Source of the DNA: Acidovorax sp. 210-6
GTDB lineage: Bacteria; Pseudomonadota; Gammaproteobacteria; Burkholderiales; Burkholderiaceae_C
DNA length: 64,000 bases
Assembly: GCF_010020825.1 (NCBI RefSeq)
Contig: NZ_JAACJE010000001.1
Span: forward strand, 3,224,001 to 3,288,000
Direction of reading: 5' to 3'
Numbering within the stretch: position 1 is the stretch's first letter; every line of letters starts with the position of its first letter. The position numbers were made by a program, and so were the translations under genes. Positions 1-9,167 of the stretch are shown here, piece by piece. The notes beneath the pieces are model-generated. The model was not told the origin of the DNA. It saw nothing but the letters and a program-made list of their open reading frames with translations, and ran no database searches.

Positions 1-955
1 AGGCAATGATGCCGCCGAAGGCGCTGGTCGGGTCGGTCTGGAAGGCCTTGCTGTAGGTCTCCAGCGCGTCCTTGCCCACGGCCACGCCGCAGGGGTTGGC
101 GTGCTTGACGATCACGCAGGCGGGCGCGTCAAAGCTCTTGACGCATTCCCAGGCAGCGTCGGCGTCGGCGATGTTGTTGTAGGAGAGCTCCTTGCCCTGC
201 AGTTGCACGCCGGTGACCAGCGAGCCGGGGGCCGGGTACAGGTCGCGGTACAGCGCGGCCTGCTGGTGGCTGTTCTCGCCGTAGCGCAGGTCCTGCACCT
301 TGGTGAAAATGCCGTTGCTCTGGCCGGGGAACAGCGCACGCTGGGGCACGTAGGACTCAGACAGCTTCTCTGCCTCGAACGTGACGGACGAAAGGTAGTC
401 GCTGATCGCGCCGTCGTACTGCGCGATGCGGTTGAACGCGGCCACCGACAGCGCGAAGCGCAGCTTGTCGGACAGCTTGCCGCCCGCCTTCAACTCGGCC
501 AACACGGCTGCGTACTGGTCGGCCGAGGTGATGACACCCACGTCCTTCCAGTTCTTGGCGGCGCTGCGCACCATGGCGGGGCCGCCGATGTCGATGTTCT
601 CGATCGCGTCGGCCAGCGTGCAACCGGCCTTGGCCACGGTGGCTTCAAAGGGGTAGAGGTTGACCACCAGCAGGTCGATGGTGTCGATGCCGTGCTCCTT
701 GAGCGCCGCCATGTGCTCGGGCAGCTCGCGGCGCGCGAGCAGGCCGCCGTGCACCTTGGGGTGCAGGGTCTTGACCCGGCCGTCAAGCATCTCGGGGAAC
801 TGCGTGACCTCGGCCACCTCGGTCACGGGCAGGCCTTTGTCGGCCAGCAGCTTGGCGGTGCCGCCGGTGGAGAGCAGCTTGATGCCCAGCGCGTGCAATT
901 CCTTGGCGAATTCAACGATGCCGGTCTTGTCGGAGACGGAAAGTAGTGCGTTCAT
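1..955 (-). CDS. purH: Bifunctional AICAR formyltransferase/IMP cyclohydrolase, 3' end outside the window
   Basis: PurH catalyses the last two steps of de novo IMP synthesis in the cytoplasm. The gene runs off the left edge, so about 318 N-terminal codons of the usual roughly 520 are visible. The protein starts [20 protein letters not shown], the typical start of the cyclohydrolase (MGS-like) domain, and continues with [23 protein letters not shown] and [16 protein letters not shown]. The formyltransferase domain then begins ([24 protein letters not shown]). The ATG at 953-955 is the natural start. It is the third gene of a dusB-fis-purH minus-strand run, an arrangement I recall from Burkholderiales. 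A family A repeat lies between it and fis. Confidence 0.97.
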   Translation of the reverse strand, partial: MNALLSVSDKTGIVEFAKELHALGIKLLSTGGTAKLLADKGLPVTEVAEVTQFPEMLDGRVKTLHPKVHGGLLARRELPEHMAALKEHGIDTIDLLVVNLYPFEATVAKAGCTLADAIENIDIGGPAMVRSAAKNWKDVGVITSADQYAAVLAELKAGGKLSDKLRFALSVAAFNRIAQYDGAISDYLSSVTFEAEKLSESYVPQRALFPGQSNGIFTKVQDLRYGENSHQQAALYRDLYPAPGSLVTGVQLQGKELSYNNIADADAAWECVKSFDAPACVIVKHANPCGVAVGKDALETYSKAFQTDPTSAFGGIIA

Positions 956-973
956 GGTGGTGGTTTTGAAGTG

Positions 974-1027
974 AAATCGTGCTCTAACGCCCGTCCAACA
1001 AGCGCTAATAGCTATTATTTATATAGC
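974..1027 (+). repeat. Dispersed repeat family A, copy 1
   Basis: AT-richer intergenic element between fis and purH. It aligns well with the copy at 53086-53140: both read roughly gctcta(a/g)cgcccg, then caagcgc, then agctat, then an A/T stretch ending tatagca or aatagcg. The other copies are listed separately. Its function is unknown. Confidence 0.75.
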
Positions 1028-1034
1028 AAAAGGC

Positions 1035-1268
1035 TCACAGCAGCTTGTGCTCGACCAGCTTCTTGCGCAGCGTGTTGCGGTTCAGGCCCAGCCATTCCGC
1101 CGCGCGCGACTGGTTGTGGTCGGCGTGGCTCATCACCACCTCCAGCAACGGCTTCTCGACCACGCGCACCAGCATGTCGTACATGCCGTCGGGCGTCTCG
1201 CCGCCCAGGTCGCGAAAGTAGCCCTGCAGGCTCTCGCGCACGCATTCCTCGATGTGTTTCTTGCTCAT
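1035..1268 (-). CDS. fis: Fis family DNA-binding protein
   Basis: A 77-residue protein with the Fis fold: an N-terminal helical part (MSKKHIEECVRESLQGYF) and a C-terminal helix-turn-helix (HNQSRAAEWLGLNRNTLRKK), the most conserved part of Fis and of NtrC-family C-termini. Fis is a nucleoid-associated DNA-bending protein and global regulator. Its ATG overlaps the dusB stop as ATGA at 1265-1268, so translation is probably coupled to dusB. The dusB-fis pairing is conserved in gamma- and betaproteobacteria. Betaproteobacterial Fis is shorter than the 98-residue E. coli protein, as seen here. Confidence 0.95.
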   Translation of the reverse strand: MSKKHIEECVRESLQGYFRDLGGETPDGMYDMLVRVVEKPLLEVVMSHADHNQSRAAEWLGLNRNTLRKKLVEHKLL

Positions 1269-2314
1269 GCAGCCAATCCCTCTTGTTCTTGTGGTTCACC
1301 GTGCACACCGTGGTCGGGGGCAGGCAGGCGGTCCATGCGCTCGCCCAGGGCGTCGAAGAAACCTGCCACCGCCTCCCATTGCACACGGCTGTCGGTGATG
1401 GTGTTGATGTGTTGTCGAAAATCGTCGCCCCCCGGCAGACCCCGCACGTACCAGCCAATGTGCTTGCGCGCACTGCGCACACCGCTGTCTTCGCCATAGA
1501 GCTGGTAGTGGTCCTGCAGGTGGTCCAGCAGCAGGCGCCGCACCTCGGCCACCAGGGGTGGCGCCAGTGTCTCGCCCGTGGCCAGGAAGTGGCCGATCTC
1601 GCGAAAGATCCAGGGCCGACCCTGGGCTGCTCGGCCCACCATGATGGCGTCGGCCCCGGTGCAGGCCAGCACCTCGCGCGCCTTTTGCGGGCTGGTGATG
1701 TCGCCATTGGCCACCACGGGAATGGCGACCTGCGCCTTCACGGCGGCGATGGTGTCGTATTCGGCCTGGCCCTGGTAGCCCTGCTCGCGGGTGCGCCCAT
1801 GCACGGTGAGCATCTGCACGCCCACGTCCTCGAACCGGCGTGCCAGCGCCACCGCATTGCGGTGCTGCGCGCTCCAGCCGGTGCGCATCTTGAGCGTGAC
1901 GGGCACATTGAGCGGCGCGCAGGCCTGCACCACGGCCTGGGCAATGGCCACGGCCAGGGCCTCATCCTGCATCAGCGCGGAACCGGCCCATTTGTTGCAC
2001 ACCTTCTTGGCCGGGCAGCCCATATTGATGTCAATGATCTGCGCACCACGGTCCACGTTGTAGCGCGCCGCATCGGCCATCATGCCTGGCTCGGTGCCCG
2101 CGATCTGCACGGCAATGGGGCCGGGCTCGCCGGTGTGGTCCGCACGGCGCGAGGTCTTGAGACTGTTCCACAGGTCCGGGCGCGAGGTCACCATTTCGCT
2201 GACCGCGTAGCCCGCCCCCCACTGCTTGCACAGCCGCCGGAACGGGCGGTCCGTGACCCCGGCCATCGGCGCGACGAACAAACGATTCGCCAGGAGGTGG
2301 GGGCCGATGCGCAT
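1265..2314 (-). CDS. dusB: tRNA-dihydrouridine synthase B
   Basis: A flavin-dependent enzyme that reduces uridine to dihydrouridine in the tRNA D-loop. The 349-residue protein starts at the ATG at 2312-2314 (MRIGPHLLANRLFVAPMAGV). The frame stays open further upstream, but that part has no family resemblance. Visible signatures are the FMN-barrel start APMAGVTDRPFR (about residues 15-26), the INMGCPAKKVCNK segment with the catalytic cysteine, LKMRTGW, the VHGRTREQ loop and VVANGDI. It is the first gene of the dusB-fis-purH run and overlaps fis by 4 bp. The 145-bp gap to the divergent gene at 2460 should hold the operon promoter. Confidence 0.96.
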   Translation of the reverse strand: MRIGPHLLANRLFVAPMAGVTDRPFRRLCKQWGAGYAVSEMVTSRPDLWNSLKTSRRADHTGEPGPIAVQIAGTEPGMMADAARYNVDRGAQIIDINMGCPAKKVCNKWAGSALMQDEALAVAIAQAVVQACAPLNVPVTLKMRTGWSAQHRNAVALARRFEDVGVQMLTVHGRTREQGYQGQAEYDTIAAVKAQVAIPVVANGDITSPQKAREVLACTGADAIMVGRAAQGRPWIFREIGHFLATGETLAPPLVAEVRRLLLDHLQDHYQLYGEDSGVRSARKHIGWYVRGLPGGDDFRQHINTITDSRVQWEAVAGFFDALGERMDRLPAPDHGVHGEPQEQEGLAA

Positions 2315-2359
2315 GGTGGGGAAAGCTGTGGGTGCTGAAAAAGGAGGCAGGATTGTAGC

Positions 2360-2376
2360 TGCTGAAAATTTCAGCA
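2360..2376. promoter_or_regulatory. Perfect 8-bp palindrome in a divergent promoter region
   Basis: TGCTGAAAATTTCAGCA has perfect 8-base arms around a single A and lies between the divergent starts of dusB (2314) and the YqaA-like gene (2460). It could be an operator or simply part of an AT-rich promoter. No regulator can be assigned from sequence. Confidence 0.3.
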
Positions 2377-2459
2377 ACCGAAATCCGCCACGCCTGTTTC
2401 GCAGGGGCTTTGCTCCTGCGCTGCAAGCCGCATCGCCACAGCCCCTACACTCGCCCTCC

Positions 2460-2924
2460 ATGGAACCCTGGATGCATGCCTTGATGCAGTGGCTGGCCCT
2501 GCCGCAGTTCGGTCTGAGCACCGTGTTCGTGGTGGCTTTGGTGTCGGCCACGCTGTTGCCCGTAGGCTCGGAACCCGCGGTCTTCGGGCTCATCAAGCTG
2601 AACCCCGAACTGTTCTGGCCCGCTATCCTGGTGGCCACGGTGGGCAACACGCTGGGCGGCGGCATCAGCTGGTGGGTAGGTCTGGGCGCACACAAGGTCG
2701 TGGACCGCGCCCGTGGCTACCACCGCGAAGCCCGTGCCCTGGCCTGGCTGCAAAAGTTTGGTGCCAAGGCCTGCCTGCTGAGCTGGTTGCCTGTGGTGGG
2801 CGATCCGCTGTGCGCCGTGGCAGGCTGGCTCAAGCTGCCGTTCTGGCCTTGCATGGCCTACATGGCCGTGGGCAAGTTCCTGCGCTACCTGGTCATGACC
2901 TCGGCGCTGCTCTACTTGGTGTGA
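2460..2924 (+). CDS. YqaA-type small integral membrane protein
   Basis: A 154-residue membrane protein of the YqaA/SNARE-associated (DedA-related) type. The ATG at 2460 gives MEPWMHALMQWLALPQFGL. The protein has a first hydrophobic helix (STVFVVALVSATLLPVGSEP), a second (FWPAILVATVGNTLGGG), the GNTLGGGISWWVG motif, an amphipathic middle, and C-terminal helices after AKACLLSWLPVVGDPLCAVAGW, where P-x-V-G-D-P-L-C is typical of the family. These proteins sit in the inner membrane and have no firm biochemical role, though DedA relatives affect lipid and proton homeostasis. Its 3' end overlaps the convergent gene at 2912-4516 by 13 bp. Confidence 0.85.
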   Translation: MEPWMHALMQWLALPQFGLSTVFVVALVSATLLPVGSEPAVFGLIKLNPELFWPAILVATVGNTLGGGISWWVGLGAHKVVDRARGYHREARALAWLQKFGAKACLLSWLPVVGDPLCAVAGWLKLPFWPCMAYMAVGKFLRYLVMTSALLYLV

Positions 2925-4516
2925 GCGGCGGGCAGCAGGTGGTCCCAATCGACCGCCCGCGTGGTGTCCACCCGCAGCACATGGCCCTGCTCAGCGGCAG
3001 CAAACGGCTGGCGCGCAGCCCATTGCGCCAGCAGCACCGCTTCATCGGCCTCGGACGGATCGCCACCGGCCTGCTGGCGTGCGCGCACGCGCTCGCGCAG
3101 CACCGCCAGCGGCGCCTCGAACGCCAGGATGCGGCAGACCACGCCCAGCTCTTGCGCCAAGGCCAGAAACGGCGCGCGCATGGCCGGGTCCAGAAAGCTC
3201 GCATCCACCAACACCGTGTAGCCCGACTGCAGCACCAGGCGCGCTTGCTGGCGCAGGTGTTCGTAGGTGCGCTCGGTCGCCTGCGGGGTATAGATGCCGC
3301 CATCGATGGCCGTGCTGTCCGCTCCGGGCGTCAGACCGAACAGGCGCTTGCGCTCCACATCGGCGCGCAGGCGCACCACACCGCGCGCCTGCACCAGGCC
3401 GAGGGCCTGAGTGCTCTTGCCCGAGCCCGACAGGCCATGGGTGAGCCACAGCTCGGCGCTGCGGGGCTGCATGCACTGGCGGGCGAGCGCCAGGTACTGC
3501 GCGCATTCGGCGCGTGCCATGGCTTGGGCCGACGCAGGCAAGGCCTGGGTAGCGCGCATGCCCGCCACCCGCGCACGCACCAGGGCGCGGTACACGGTGT
3601 AGTAACGCAGCACGGCCATCCCGGCAAAGTCGCCCTCCTGCGCCAGCCAGCCATCCAGAAAACGCCAGGCCCCATCGGCCCGGTCGCGCGCCTGCAGGTC
3701 CATGACCAAAAACGCAATGTCGGCCACCACATCGATCCAGCGCAGTGCGGGATTGAACTCGATGGCATCGAAGGCCTGTGGCTGCCCTTCCAGCAGCACC
3801 AGATTGCCCAGGTGCAGGTCGCCGTGGCATTCGCGCACCCGCCCCGCCAGGCGCCGGGCCTCGAACACGGGCGCCAGGGCCTCGCCCTGCTGCTGGCACC
3901 AGGGGGCCAGTGACTGCAATGCTGGCACCAGCGCCGCCCAACCGCTATCGGCCTGGGCTTGCAAGGCCGCCAAACAGTCGCGCACTGGAGCCTGTACCGC
4001 AAGGGGCGTGCCCCAGCCCTGCGCGGTACCGGCCACTGCGGCCGAGGCATGGAAGCGGGCGATTTCGCATGCCAAGGCATCCATGTCTGCCCCGCCCAAT
4101 TGCCCGTCCTGCAGACGCTGCAACAGCAGGTCGTCCTGCGCAAAGCGGCGCATGCAAACGGCTGGCTCGGCGTCCTGGGGGGCTTGCCCCAACGGCTGCA
4201 GCCGCAGGCCCTGTGCGGCCGTGCCCGACAGCCCCACCAGCCCCAGGTAGAGGGATGGCGCGGTGCGGCGGTTGATGCGCAGTTCCTCCTCGCACGCAGC
4301 GCGGCGCAAGGCGCGGGTGCTGAAGTCAAGGAAATCGAGCTTCAGGGGCTTTTTGAACTTGTAAACGCGGTCTCCCGCCAGCAGCAACCAGGAGATGTGG
4401 GTTTCGATCCATTCCACCTCCGCCACGTCGGGGTCGAACACGGCAGGCTGGCGCTGCAAGGCGCGCAGGCGCTGTTCGGCCTGCGGGACGGGGATATCAG
4501 CCTCTGCTGGAAGCAA
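2912..4516 (-). CDS. APH-like/P-loop kinase two-domain protein
   Basis: A protein of about 534 residues with two fused domains. The N-terminal half resembles aminoglycoside phosphotransferases of the COG2187 type, with an early segment (RVYKFKKPLKLDFLDFSTRA) and the Brenner-like motif CHGDLHLGNLVLLEG followed by FDAIEF and ADIAFLVMDL. The C-terminal third has a Walker A motif (HGLSGSGKSTQAL) and a zeta-toxin/COG0645-like kinase fold ending near the stop. The substrate is unknown. Despite the fold this is not evidence for aminoglycoside resistance. No ATG exists near the N-terminus; a TTG at 4514-4516 with GGAG upstream is the likeliest start. It overlaps the diguanylate cyclase stop by 20 bp, suggesting translational coupling. 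The start is uncertain. Confidence 0.82.
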   Translation of the reverse strand: MLPAEADIPVPQAEQRLRALQRQPAVFDPDVAEVEWIETHISWLLLAGDRVYKFKKPLKLDFLDFSTRALRRAACEEELRINRRTAPSLYLGLVGLSGTAAQGLRLQPLGQAPQDAEPAVCMRRFAQDDLLLQRLQDGQLGGADMDALACEIARFHASAAVAGTAQGWGTPLAVQAPVRDCLAALQAQADSGWAALVPALQSLAPWCQQQGEALAPVFEARRLAGRVRECHGDLHLGNLVLLEGQPQAFDAIEFNPALRWIDVVADIAFLVMDLQARDRADGAWRFLDGWLAQEGDFAGMAVLRYYTVYRALVRARVAGMRATQALPASAQAMARAECAQYLALARQCMQPRSAELWLTHGLSGSGKSTQALGLVQARGVVRLRADVERKRLFGLTPGADSTAIDGGIYTPQATERTYEHLRQQARLVLQSGYTVLVDASFLDPAMRAPFLALAQELGVVCRILAFEAPLAVLRERVRARQQAGGDPSEADEAVLLAQWAARQPFAAAEQGHVLRVDTTRAVDWDHLLPAAHTK

Positions 4517-5804
4517 AGCGCCGCTCCGGCTCCAGCGGGGAGGGAAGTGTGGCCTCGGGTTCCAGGTCGTCTTCTTCGTCAGGGATGGGTTCGACCGTGA
4601 CGGACGGATCGCCCTTGCGGGTGGGCTCCTCCACCACCACCTGGTTGCGCCCGCCTTCCTTGGCCAGGTAGGTGGCCGTGTCGGCGCGCGAGAAGAACTC
4701 CAGCACCGATTCACCCGGCACATACTGGGTCACGCCTATCGACACCGTCACCTTGCCGCGCAGCAGCCCTTTCCAGGCGTGCGCCTCGACCTGGGCGCGG
4801 ATGCGCTCGCAGGTGTTGAGCGCGGGCAGCAGCGAGGTGGCGGGAAAGATCAGCAAAAACTCCTCCCCCCCGTAGCGACCAAAAATGTCCCCGGCACGCA
4901 CGTTCTCCTGGGCGACACGGGCGAAGTGGCGCAACACCTCGTCACCCCCCAGGTGGCCCAGTTCGTCGTTGATGCGCTTGAAATGGTCCAAATCGATGAC
5001 GGCCAGGCACAAAGGAATGCCTGTCTCGTCGGCCACCTGGCGCTGCTCTTCCAGGGCCGCCACGATGTAGCGCCGGTTGAAGCAGCCCAGCAAAGTATCG
5101 CGCTGCGCATCTTCCTGGATGTTCTTGATCTTGCGGCTGGCGCGGTGCAGGATGTGGTGCAGCAACTGCACCTTGGCAATCAAGAACAGGAAAGCCGGAA
5201 TGGCCGCCCCCAGCGCCAGCAGGTGCATCAGCTCCAGGCGCAGCAAGGCCTCGTTCTGTTGCTCCCAGTAGTGCAAGGCCACCACCGTGGCATATCCGAC
5301 CACAAACAGGAAACCCAGCAGATAGGATTGCACGCGCTGGATGCGGTACATGCCATAGGCCAGCGCCACAAAGGCAAACGGCGCCAGCGCAATCTGGGTG
5401 ACGGGGTCGAGATAAAACACCACGAGCAGGCCGCCAAGGGCACAGGCCACGATGGGAAATTTGAGGCGCTTTTCAGAAAACTTGCGGTTCAGTCCCGACT
5501 TGAACACGGCCAAAAACAGCAGCAGCCCGCCGCCAATCATGGCGCCCAGCACCATGACCGTCTGCGTCTGCACCATGCCCAGGGCATGGAACACCACCAC
5601 CACCATGAGGTACAGGCTGACCAGGCTGATGGCGATGAGCCATTTCTGAAACAGGGTGCGCTGACCGGGCAGGCGGCGCACATCGACCTCGCGCCGCGAG
5701 AGGCGCACCACCTCCGCAGCGGAGTCGTCGAAATCCATGATCGCGTCGGTCAGTGGAAAGACGTCCGTGGTCGAAAACTGCGGTTTGCTGCGAGCGGCGA
5801 ACAT
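4497..5804 (-). CDS. Membrane-bound GGDEF diguanylate cyclase
   Basis: A 435-residue protein with about six hydrophobic segments in its first half (for example WLIAISLVSLYLMVVVVFHA and LGAMIGGGLLLFLAVF) and a C-terminal GGDEF domain. The active-site loop reads GRYGGEEF, an accepted active variant. An RAGD sequence five residues before it matches the RxxD inhibitory I-site, so product inhibition is expected. DLDHFKRIND is the Mg/GTP-binding strand. It probably makes cyclic di-GMP at the inner membrane in response to an unknown signal; no periplasmic sensor domain is evident. The C-terminal tail after the GGDEF domain is acidic and proline-containing. It is followed by the overlapping APH-like kinase gene. 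Confidence 0.93.
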   Translation of the reverse strand: MFAARSKPQFSTTDVFPLTDAIMDFDDSAAEVVRLSRREVDVRRLPGQRTLFQKWLIAISLVSLYLMVVVVFHALGMVQTQTVMVLGAMIGGGLLLFLAVFKSGLNRKFSEKRLKFPIVACALGGLLVVFYLDPVTQIALAPFAFVALAYGMYRIQRVQSYLLGFLFVVGYATVVALHYWEQQNEALLRLELMHLLALGAAIPAFLFLIAKVQLLHHILHRASRKIKNIQEDAQRDTLLGCFNRRYIVAALEEQRQVADETGIPLCLAVIDLDHFKRINDELGHLGGDEVLRHFARVAQENVRAGDIFGRYGGEEFLLIFPATSLLPALNTCERIRAQVEAHAWKGLLRGKVTVSIGVTQYVPGESVLEFFSRADTATYLAKEGGRNQVVVEEPTRKGDPSVTVEPIPDEEDDLEPEATLPSPLEPERRFASSRG

Positions 5805-6080
5805 GGATCAAAGGGCGGTGGTACCCGGGAGCGAATGAACAAAACAAGCCCGCCGACCAAGGTCACCACGTTGGCGGCGGCCCTTCCATCGACTGCGGAA
5901 CAGTATCACGCCGGTGCCCGGCAAAAACAACTCCAATGGTCACAAACCCGGCAGACAGAGGCCCCGGGAAACCATGAAGCCACCACCCCAAGTGGGGAAG
6001 GGACCGGGCATGTTACGTTTACTCACCGAACGATGCCTCGGTGTTTACCAGTAGCGCGACGGTCCACACCCCGTGTCATG

Positions 6081-6959
6081 TCACGGCCTTGCCGCGCGGC
6101 GCATGTGGCTCCAGCCTTCGAGGCTGTAGAGCAACAATGCCGTCCAGATCAGCCCAAAGCCCAGCATGCGCCCAGTATCGAACGGCTCGCCGAACCACCA
6201 CACCCCCAGCAGCAACTGCATGCTGGGCGAGATGTATTGCAGGATGCCCATGGTCGCCAGTGGTATGCGGCGCGCGCCCGCGGCAAACCACAGCAGGGGA
6301 ATGGCCGTCACCGGGCCTGCCAGCATGAGCCAACCCAAGGTGCCCGCATCGCCCTGCACCAGTGCGCCCTGCCCCTGCAGAGCCCACCAGCCCAGCACAG
6401 CCAGAGTGACCGGCGCCAGCACCATGGTCTCCAGCGCCAGGCCCTCGAGCGCACCAAGTGCAGCCACCTTGCGCAGCAGCCCGTAAAAGCCAAAGGTCAC
6501 TGCCAGGATCAGCGCGATCCAGGGCACCCGCCCGGCCTGGAGCGTGAGCCACAGCACCCCGCAGGCGGCCACAGCCACCGCCACCCATTGCCCAGAACGC
6601 GGGCGCTCGTGCAAGAACACGAAACCCAGCCCCACGTTGACCAGGGGCAGGATGAAATAGCCCAAACTCGCATCCACCACATGCCCGTGGTGCACGGCCC
6701 ACACGTAAGTCAGCCAGTTGGCCGCCAACAACAGTGCCGACAGCGCAAACGCGCCCAAGACCTTGGGCTGGCGCAGCACATCGCGCATCCAGGCCCACTG
6801 GCGCCGCAGCGCCAGCACCCCCAGTACCAACACCAGCGACCACAGCGTGCGATGCAGCACCACCTCCAGCGCGGGCACGCTGGCTACCTGGTGGAAATAC
6901 AGTGGGAACAGCCCCCAGGACAGGTAGGCCAGGGCCGCGTAGCCAAGGCCTGGATTCAC
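6081..6959 (-). CDS. rarD: RarD-type EamA family permease
   Basis: A 292-residue inner-membrane protein with about ten hydrophobic segments (two EamA repeats). It starts MNPGLGYAALAYLSWGLFPL, typical of the RarD subfamily, with the conserved ALEVVLHRTLWS segment and VTFGFYGLLRK. RarD was named in connection with chloramphenicol sensitivity, but its transport substrate is not established. The 276-bp stretch upstream of its 3' end, 5805-6080, separates it from the diguanylate cyclase on the same strand; I see no gene or clear terminator there. Confidence 0.88.
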   Translation of the reverse strand: MNPGLGYAALAYLSWGLFPLYFHQVASVPALEVVLHRTLWSLVLVLGVLALRRQWAWMRDVLRQPKVLGAFALSALLLAANWLTYVWAVHHGHVVDASLGYFILPLVNVGLGFVFLHERPRSGQWVAVAVAACGVLWLTLQAGRVPWIALILAVTFGFYGLLRKVAALGALEGLALETMVLAPVTLAVLGWWALQGQGALVQGDAGTLGWLMLAGPVTAIPLLWFAAGARRIPLATMGILQYISPSMQLLLGVWWFGEPFDTGRMLGFGLIWTALLLYSLEGWSHMRRAARP

Positions 6960-6996
6960 GCGCCGCCCCCAGGCGGCGCCATGGCGGCCACGTTGG

Positions 6997-8091
6997 TCAC
7001 ACGTTGAACAGGAAGTTCATCACGTCGCCATCCTTGACGACATAGTCCTTGCCTTCGGCGCGCATCTTGCCGGCATCCTTGGCACCCTGCTCACCCTTGT
7101 ACTGGATGAAATCCTCGAACGCGATGGTCTGGGCGCGGATGAAGCCACGCTCGAAGTCACCGTGGATCACCCCGGCCGCCTTGGGCGCGGTATCGCCGAT
7201 GTGGATGGTCCAGGCGCGCACTTCCTTGACACCTGCGGTGAAGTAGGTCTGCAGGCCCAGCAACTTGAATCCCGCACGGATCAGGCGGTTGAGGCCGGGC
7301 TCGTCCTGGCCCAGCTCCTTGAGGAATTCCAGCCGGTCGGCGTCGTCCATTTCGGCCAGCTCGGCTTCGATCTTGGCGCAGATGGCGACCACGGGCGCGT
7401 TCTGCTTGTCTGCGTATTCCTTCAGGCGGTCGAGCAGCGGATTGTTGCTGAACCCGTCCTCCGCCACGTTGCCGACAAACATGGCGCGCTTGGCGGTGAT
7501 CAGGCACAGCGGCTTGAGCAACGCGCTTTCCTCGTCGGTGAATTCGAGCGCACGCACGGGCGTGCCCTGATCCAGCGCAGCCTGCACGCGCGTGAGCACC
7601 TGCACCAGCTTGGCGGCTTCCTTGTCGTTGCCGCTCTTGGCCGCCTTGGTGTAGCGCTGCAGGCTTTTTTCCACGGTGCCCAGGTCGGCCAGGCACAGCT
7701 CGGTCTGGATGACCTCGATGTCTGCAATCGGGTCCACCCGGCCGGCCACGTGGATCACGTTCGGGTCTTCGAAGCAGCGCACCACGTTGACGATGGCGTC
7801 GGTCTCGCGGATATGCGCCAGGAACTGGTTGCCCAGGCCCTCACCCTTGCTGGCACCGGCCACCAGGCCCGCAATGTCCACAAACTCGACGATGGCGGGC
7901 ACGATGCGTTCGGGCTGGATGATGTCGGCCAGCTGTTGCAGGCGCGGGTCGGGCACTTCCACCACACCCGTGTTGGGCTCGATGGTGCAGAACGGGTAGT
8001 TCTCGGCGGCAATGCCAGCCTTGGTCAGCGCGTTGAAGAGGGTGGACTTGCCCACATTGGGCAGGCCCACGATGCCGCATTTCAGGCTCAT
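6997..8091 (-). CDS. ychF: Redox-regulated ATPase YchF
   Basis: A 364-residue Obg-family P-loop protein (the standard length is 363) that binds ATP in preference to GTP and associates with ribosomes. Walker A is GLPNVGKST at residues 9-17. The switch region [18 protein letters not shown] follows, and the C-terminal TGS domain is recognisable ([45 protein letters not shown]). The ATG at 8089-8091 gives [14 protein letters not shown], the family start. It is expected to be cytoplasmic and involved in translation fidelity and oxidative stress responses. Confidence 0.97.
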   Translation of the reverse strand: MSLKCGIVGLPNVGKSTLFNALTKAGIAAENYPFCTIEPNTGVVEVPDPRLQQLADIIQPERIVPAIVEFVDIAGLVAGASKGEGLGNQFLAHIRETDAIVNVVRCFEDPNVIHVAGRVDPIADIEVIQTELCLADLGTVEKSLQRYTKAAKSGNDKEAAKLVQVLTRVQAALDQGTPVRALEFTDEESALLKPLCLITAKRAMFVGNVAEDGFSNNPLLDRLKEYADKQNAPVVAICAKIEAELAEMDDADRLEFLKELGQDEPGLNRLIRAGFKLLGLQTYFTAGVKEVRAWTIHIGDTAPKAAGVIHGDFERGFIRAQTIAFEDFIQYKGEQGAKDAGKMRAEGKDYVVKDGDVMNFLFNV

Positions 8092-8161
8092 GGCAGGGCT
8101 TTCTGGTGTCTATCGGGGAAAACCGGCCATTTTACGGCCCACGCCCCGTGCCCGCTGCTGC

Positions 8162-9043
8162 TCAATCGAAAGACAGGTCGGCCGCGATACGTTGCCCCAC
8201 GCGCAGCACTTGGCCCACCCCCTTCAGCACGATGGCGTTCATGCCAAAGGTCACCGCACCGTCCAGGCGCCGGTCCTGGCGGTAGCTGCGCAAGGTGTCA
8301 CCCACGGCCGGATCGCTGTGCGCCGTGGCGGGGTCGATGTTGGGAATGGGGCAACGCGCGCAGGGCTTGACCGGCTGCAGGTGGATGGGGCCTGGCTCTG
8401 CCTCGATGCGCAACAGCTCGATCCGGTCCTCGTCGTGGGACTGCACGCCGTCGATCACCACGTTGGGCCGGAAGCGCTCCATACCCACTGCGGCATGGCC
8501 TGCCGCCTGGAGCCGGGCATTGAGATCGTCCAGCGACGCCACGCTGGTGAGCAGCACCGGAAAGCCGTCGCTGAACTGGTTGGGCACTGCACGACCCTGC
8601 GTCCAGCGCAGGCTGGACAGGCGGCGCTGCGCCGGGTCAAAGCGCACCATGCGGCAGGGCTGGCCCAAGAAGGTGCTGAACCAGTACGCCGCCGTGTCAC
8701 CCATGTCCCACGCGTTCACCTGGTCTTGCCAGACCTCCACCACCAGGGTTGGCGCGCCCTGCACAGGCGCCAGCGGCACGGCCAGATCGTCCTGGCCAGG
8801 GGCCTGCAGCACCAGCAGGCCGCGCGCGCGGTCGATGTGCGGGCGCACCAGCGCCATGCGCGGCAGGCTGCGCTGGGTCAGAAAGCGATGCTGGTCATCG
8901 ACGAGCATCCAGGTCCGATCGAATTCCAGACCCGCCTCGGTCAGCACGGCCTCCTGCACCTCCACGCCCGCGCAGGACTTGACGGGGTACACACACAGGC
9001 GCGCGACGGCACCGCACAGATCGGCTTGGGAGTCAAAGGTCAT
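8162..9043 (-). CDS. MOSC domain protein (YcbX/MOSC N-terminal type)
   Basis: A 293-residue protein with a MOSC N-terminal beta-barrel (RLCVYPVKSCAGVEVQEA, FDRTWMLVDD) followed by a MOSC domain whose cysteine-containing motif is QPVKPCARCPIPNID. This family includes YcbX and molybdenum-cofactor sulfurase C-terminal domains. YcbX is associated with detoxification of N-hydroxylated bases. The frame is open upstream, but the ATG at 9041-9043 gives a start just ahead of the conserved domain. It is transcribed divergently from the FAD monooxygenase at 9168. Confidence 0.87.
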   Translation of the reverse strand: MTFDSQADLCGAVARLCVYPVKSCAGVEVQEAVLTEAGLEFDRTWMLVDDQHRFLTQRSLPRMALVRPHIDRARGLLVLQAPGQDDLAVPLAPVQGAPTLVVEVWQDQVNAWDMGDTAAYWFSTFLGQPCRMVRFDPAQRRLSSLRWTQGRAVPNQFSDGFPVLLTSVASLDDLNARLQAAGHAAVGMERFRPNVVIDGVQSHDEDRIELLRIEAEPGPIHLQPVKPCARCPIPNIDPATAHSDPAVGDTLRSYRQDRRLDGAVTFGMNAIVLKGVGQVLRVGQRIAADLSFD

Positions 9044-9167
9044 CACAGGGCCCTGCAAGGCAAATGGCACGGCGGCCACAAAGGGGGACAAGCATAGCAA
9101 CGCATACCGACAGCGCCGGAGCACCCCGGCGCCACAGGGCCAGGGCGGCGCTCCTACAATCCCCGGC

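Noticed and set aside
2912-4516. Aminoglycoside resistance gene
   Set aside because: The APH-like fold is shared by many small-molecule kinases. The fusion to a P-loop kinase and its housekeeping context do not support resistance.
4395-7007. Long plus-strand open frame of about 870 codons
   Set aside because: It runs antisense to the diguanylate cyclase and rarD, has a Gln/His-rich low-sense translation, and is a by-product of high GC. The minus-strand genes have clear family motifs.
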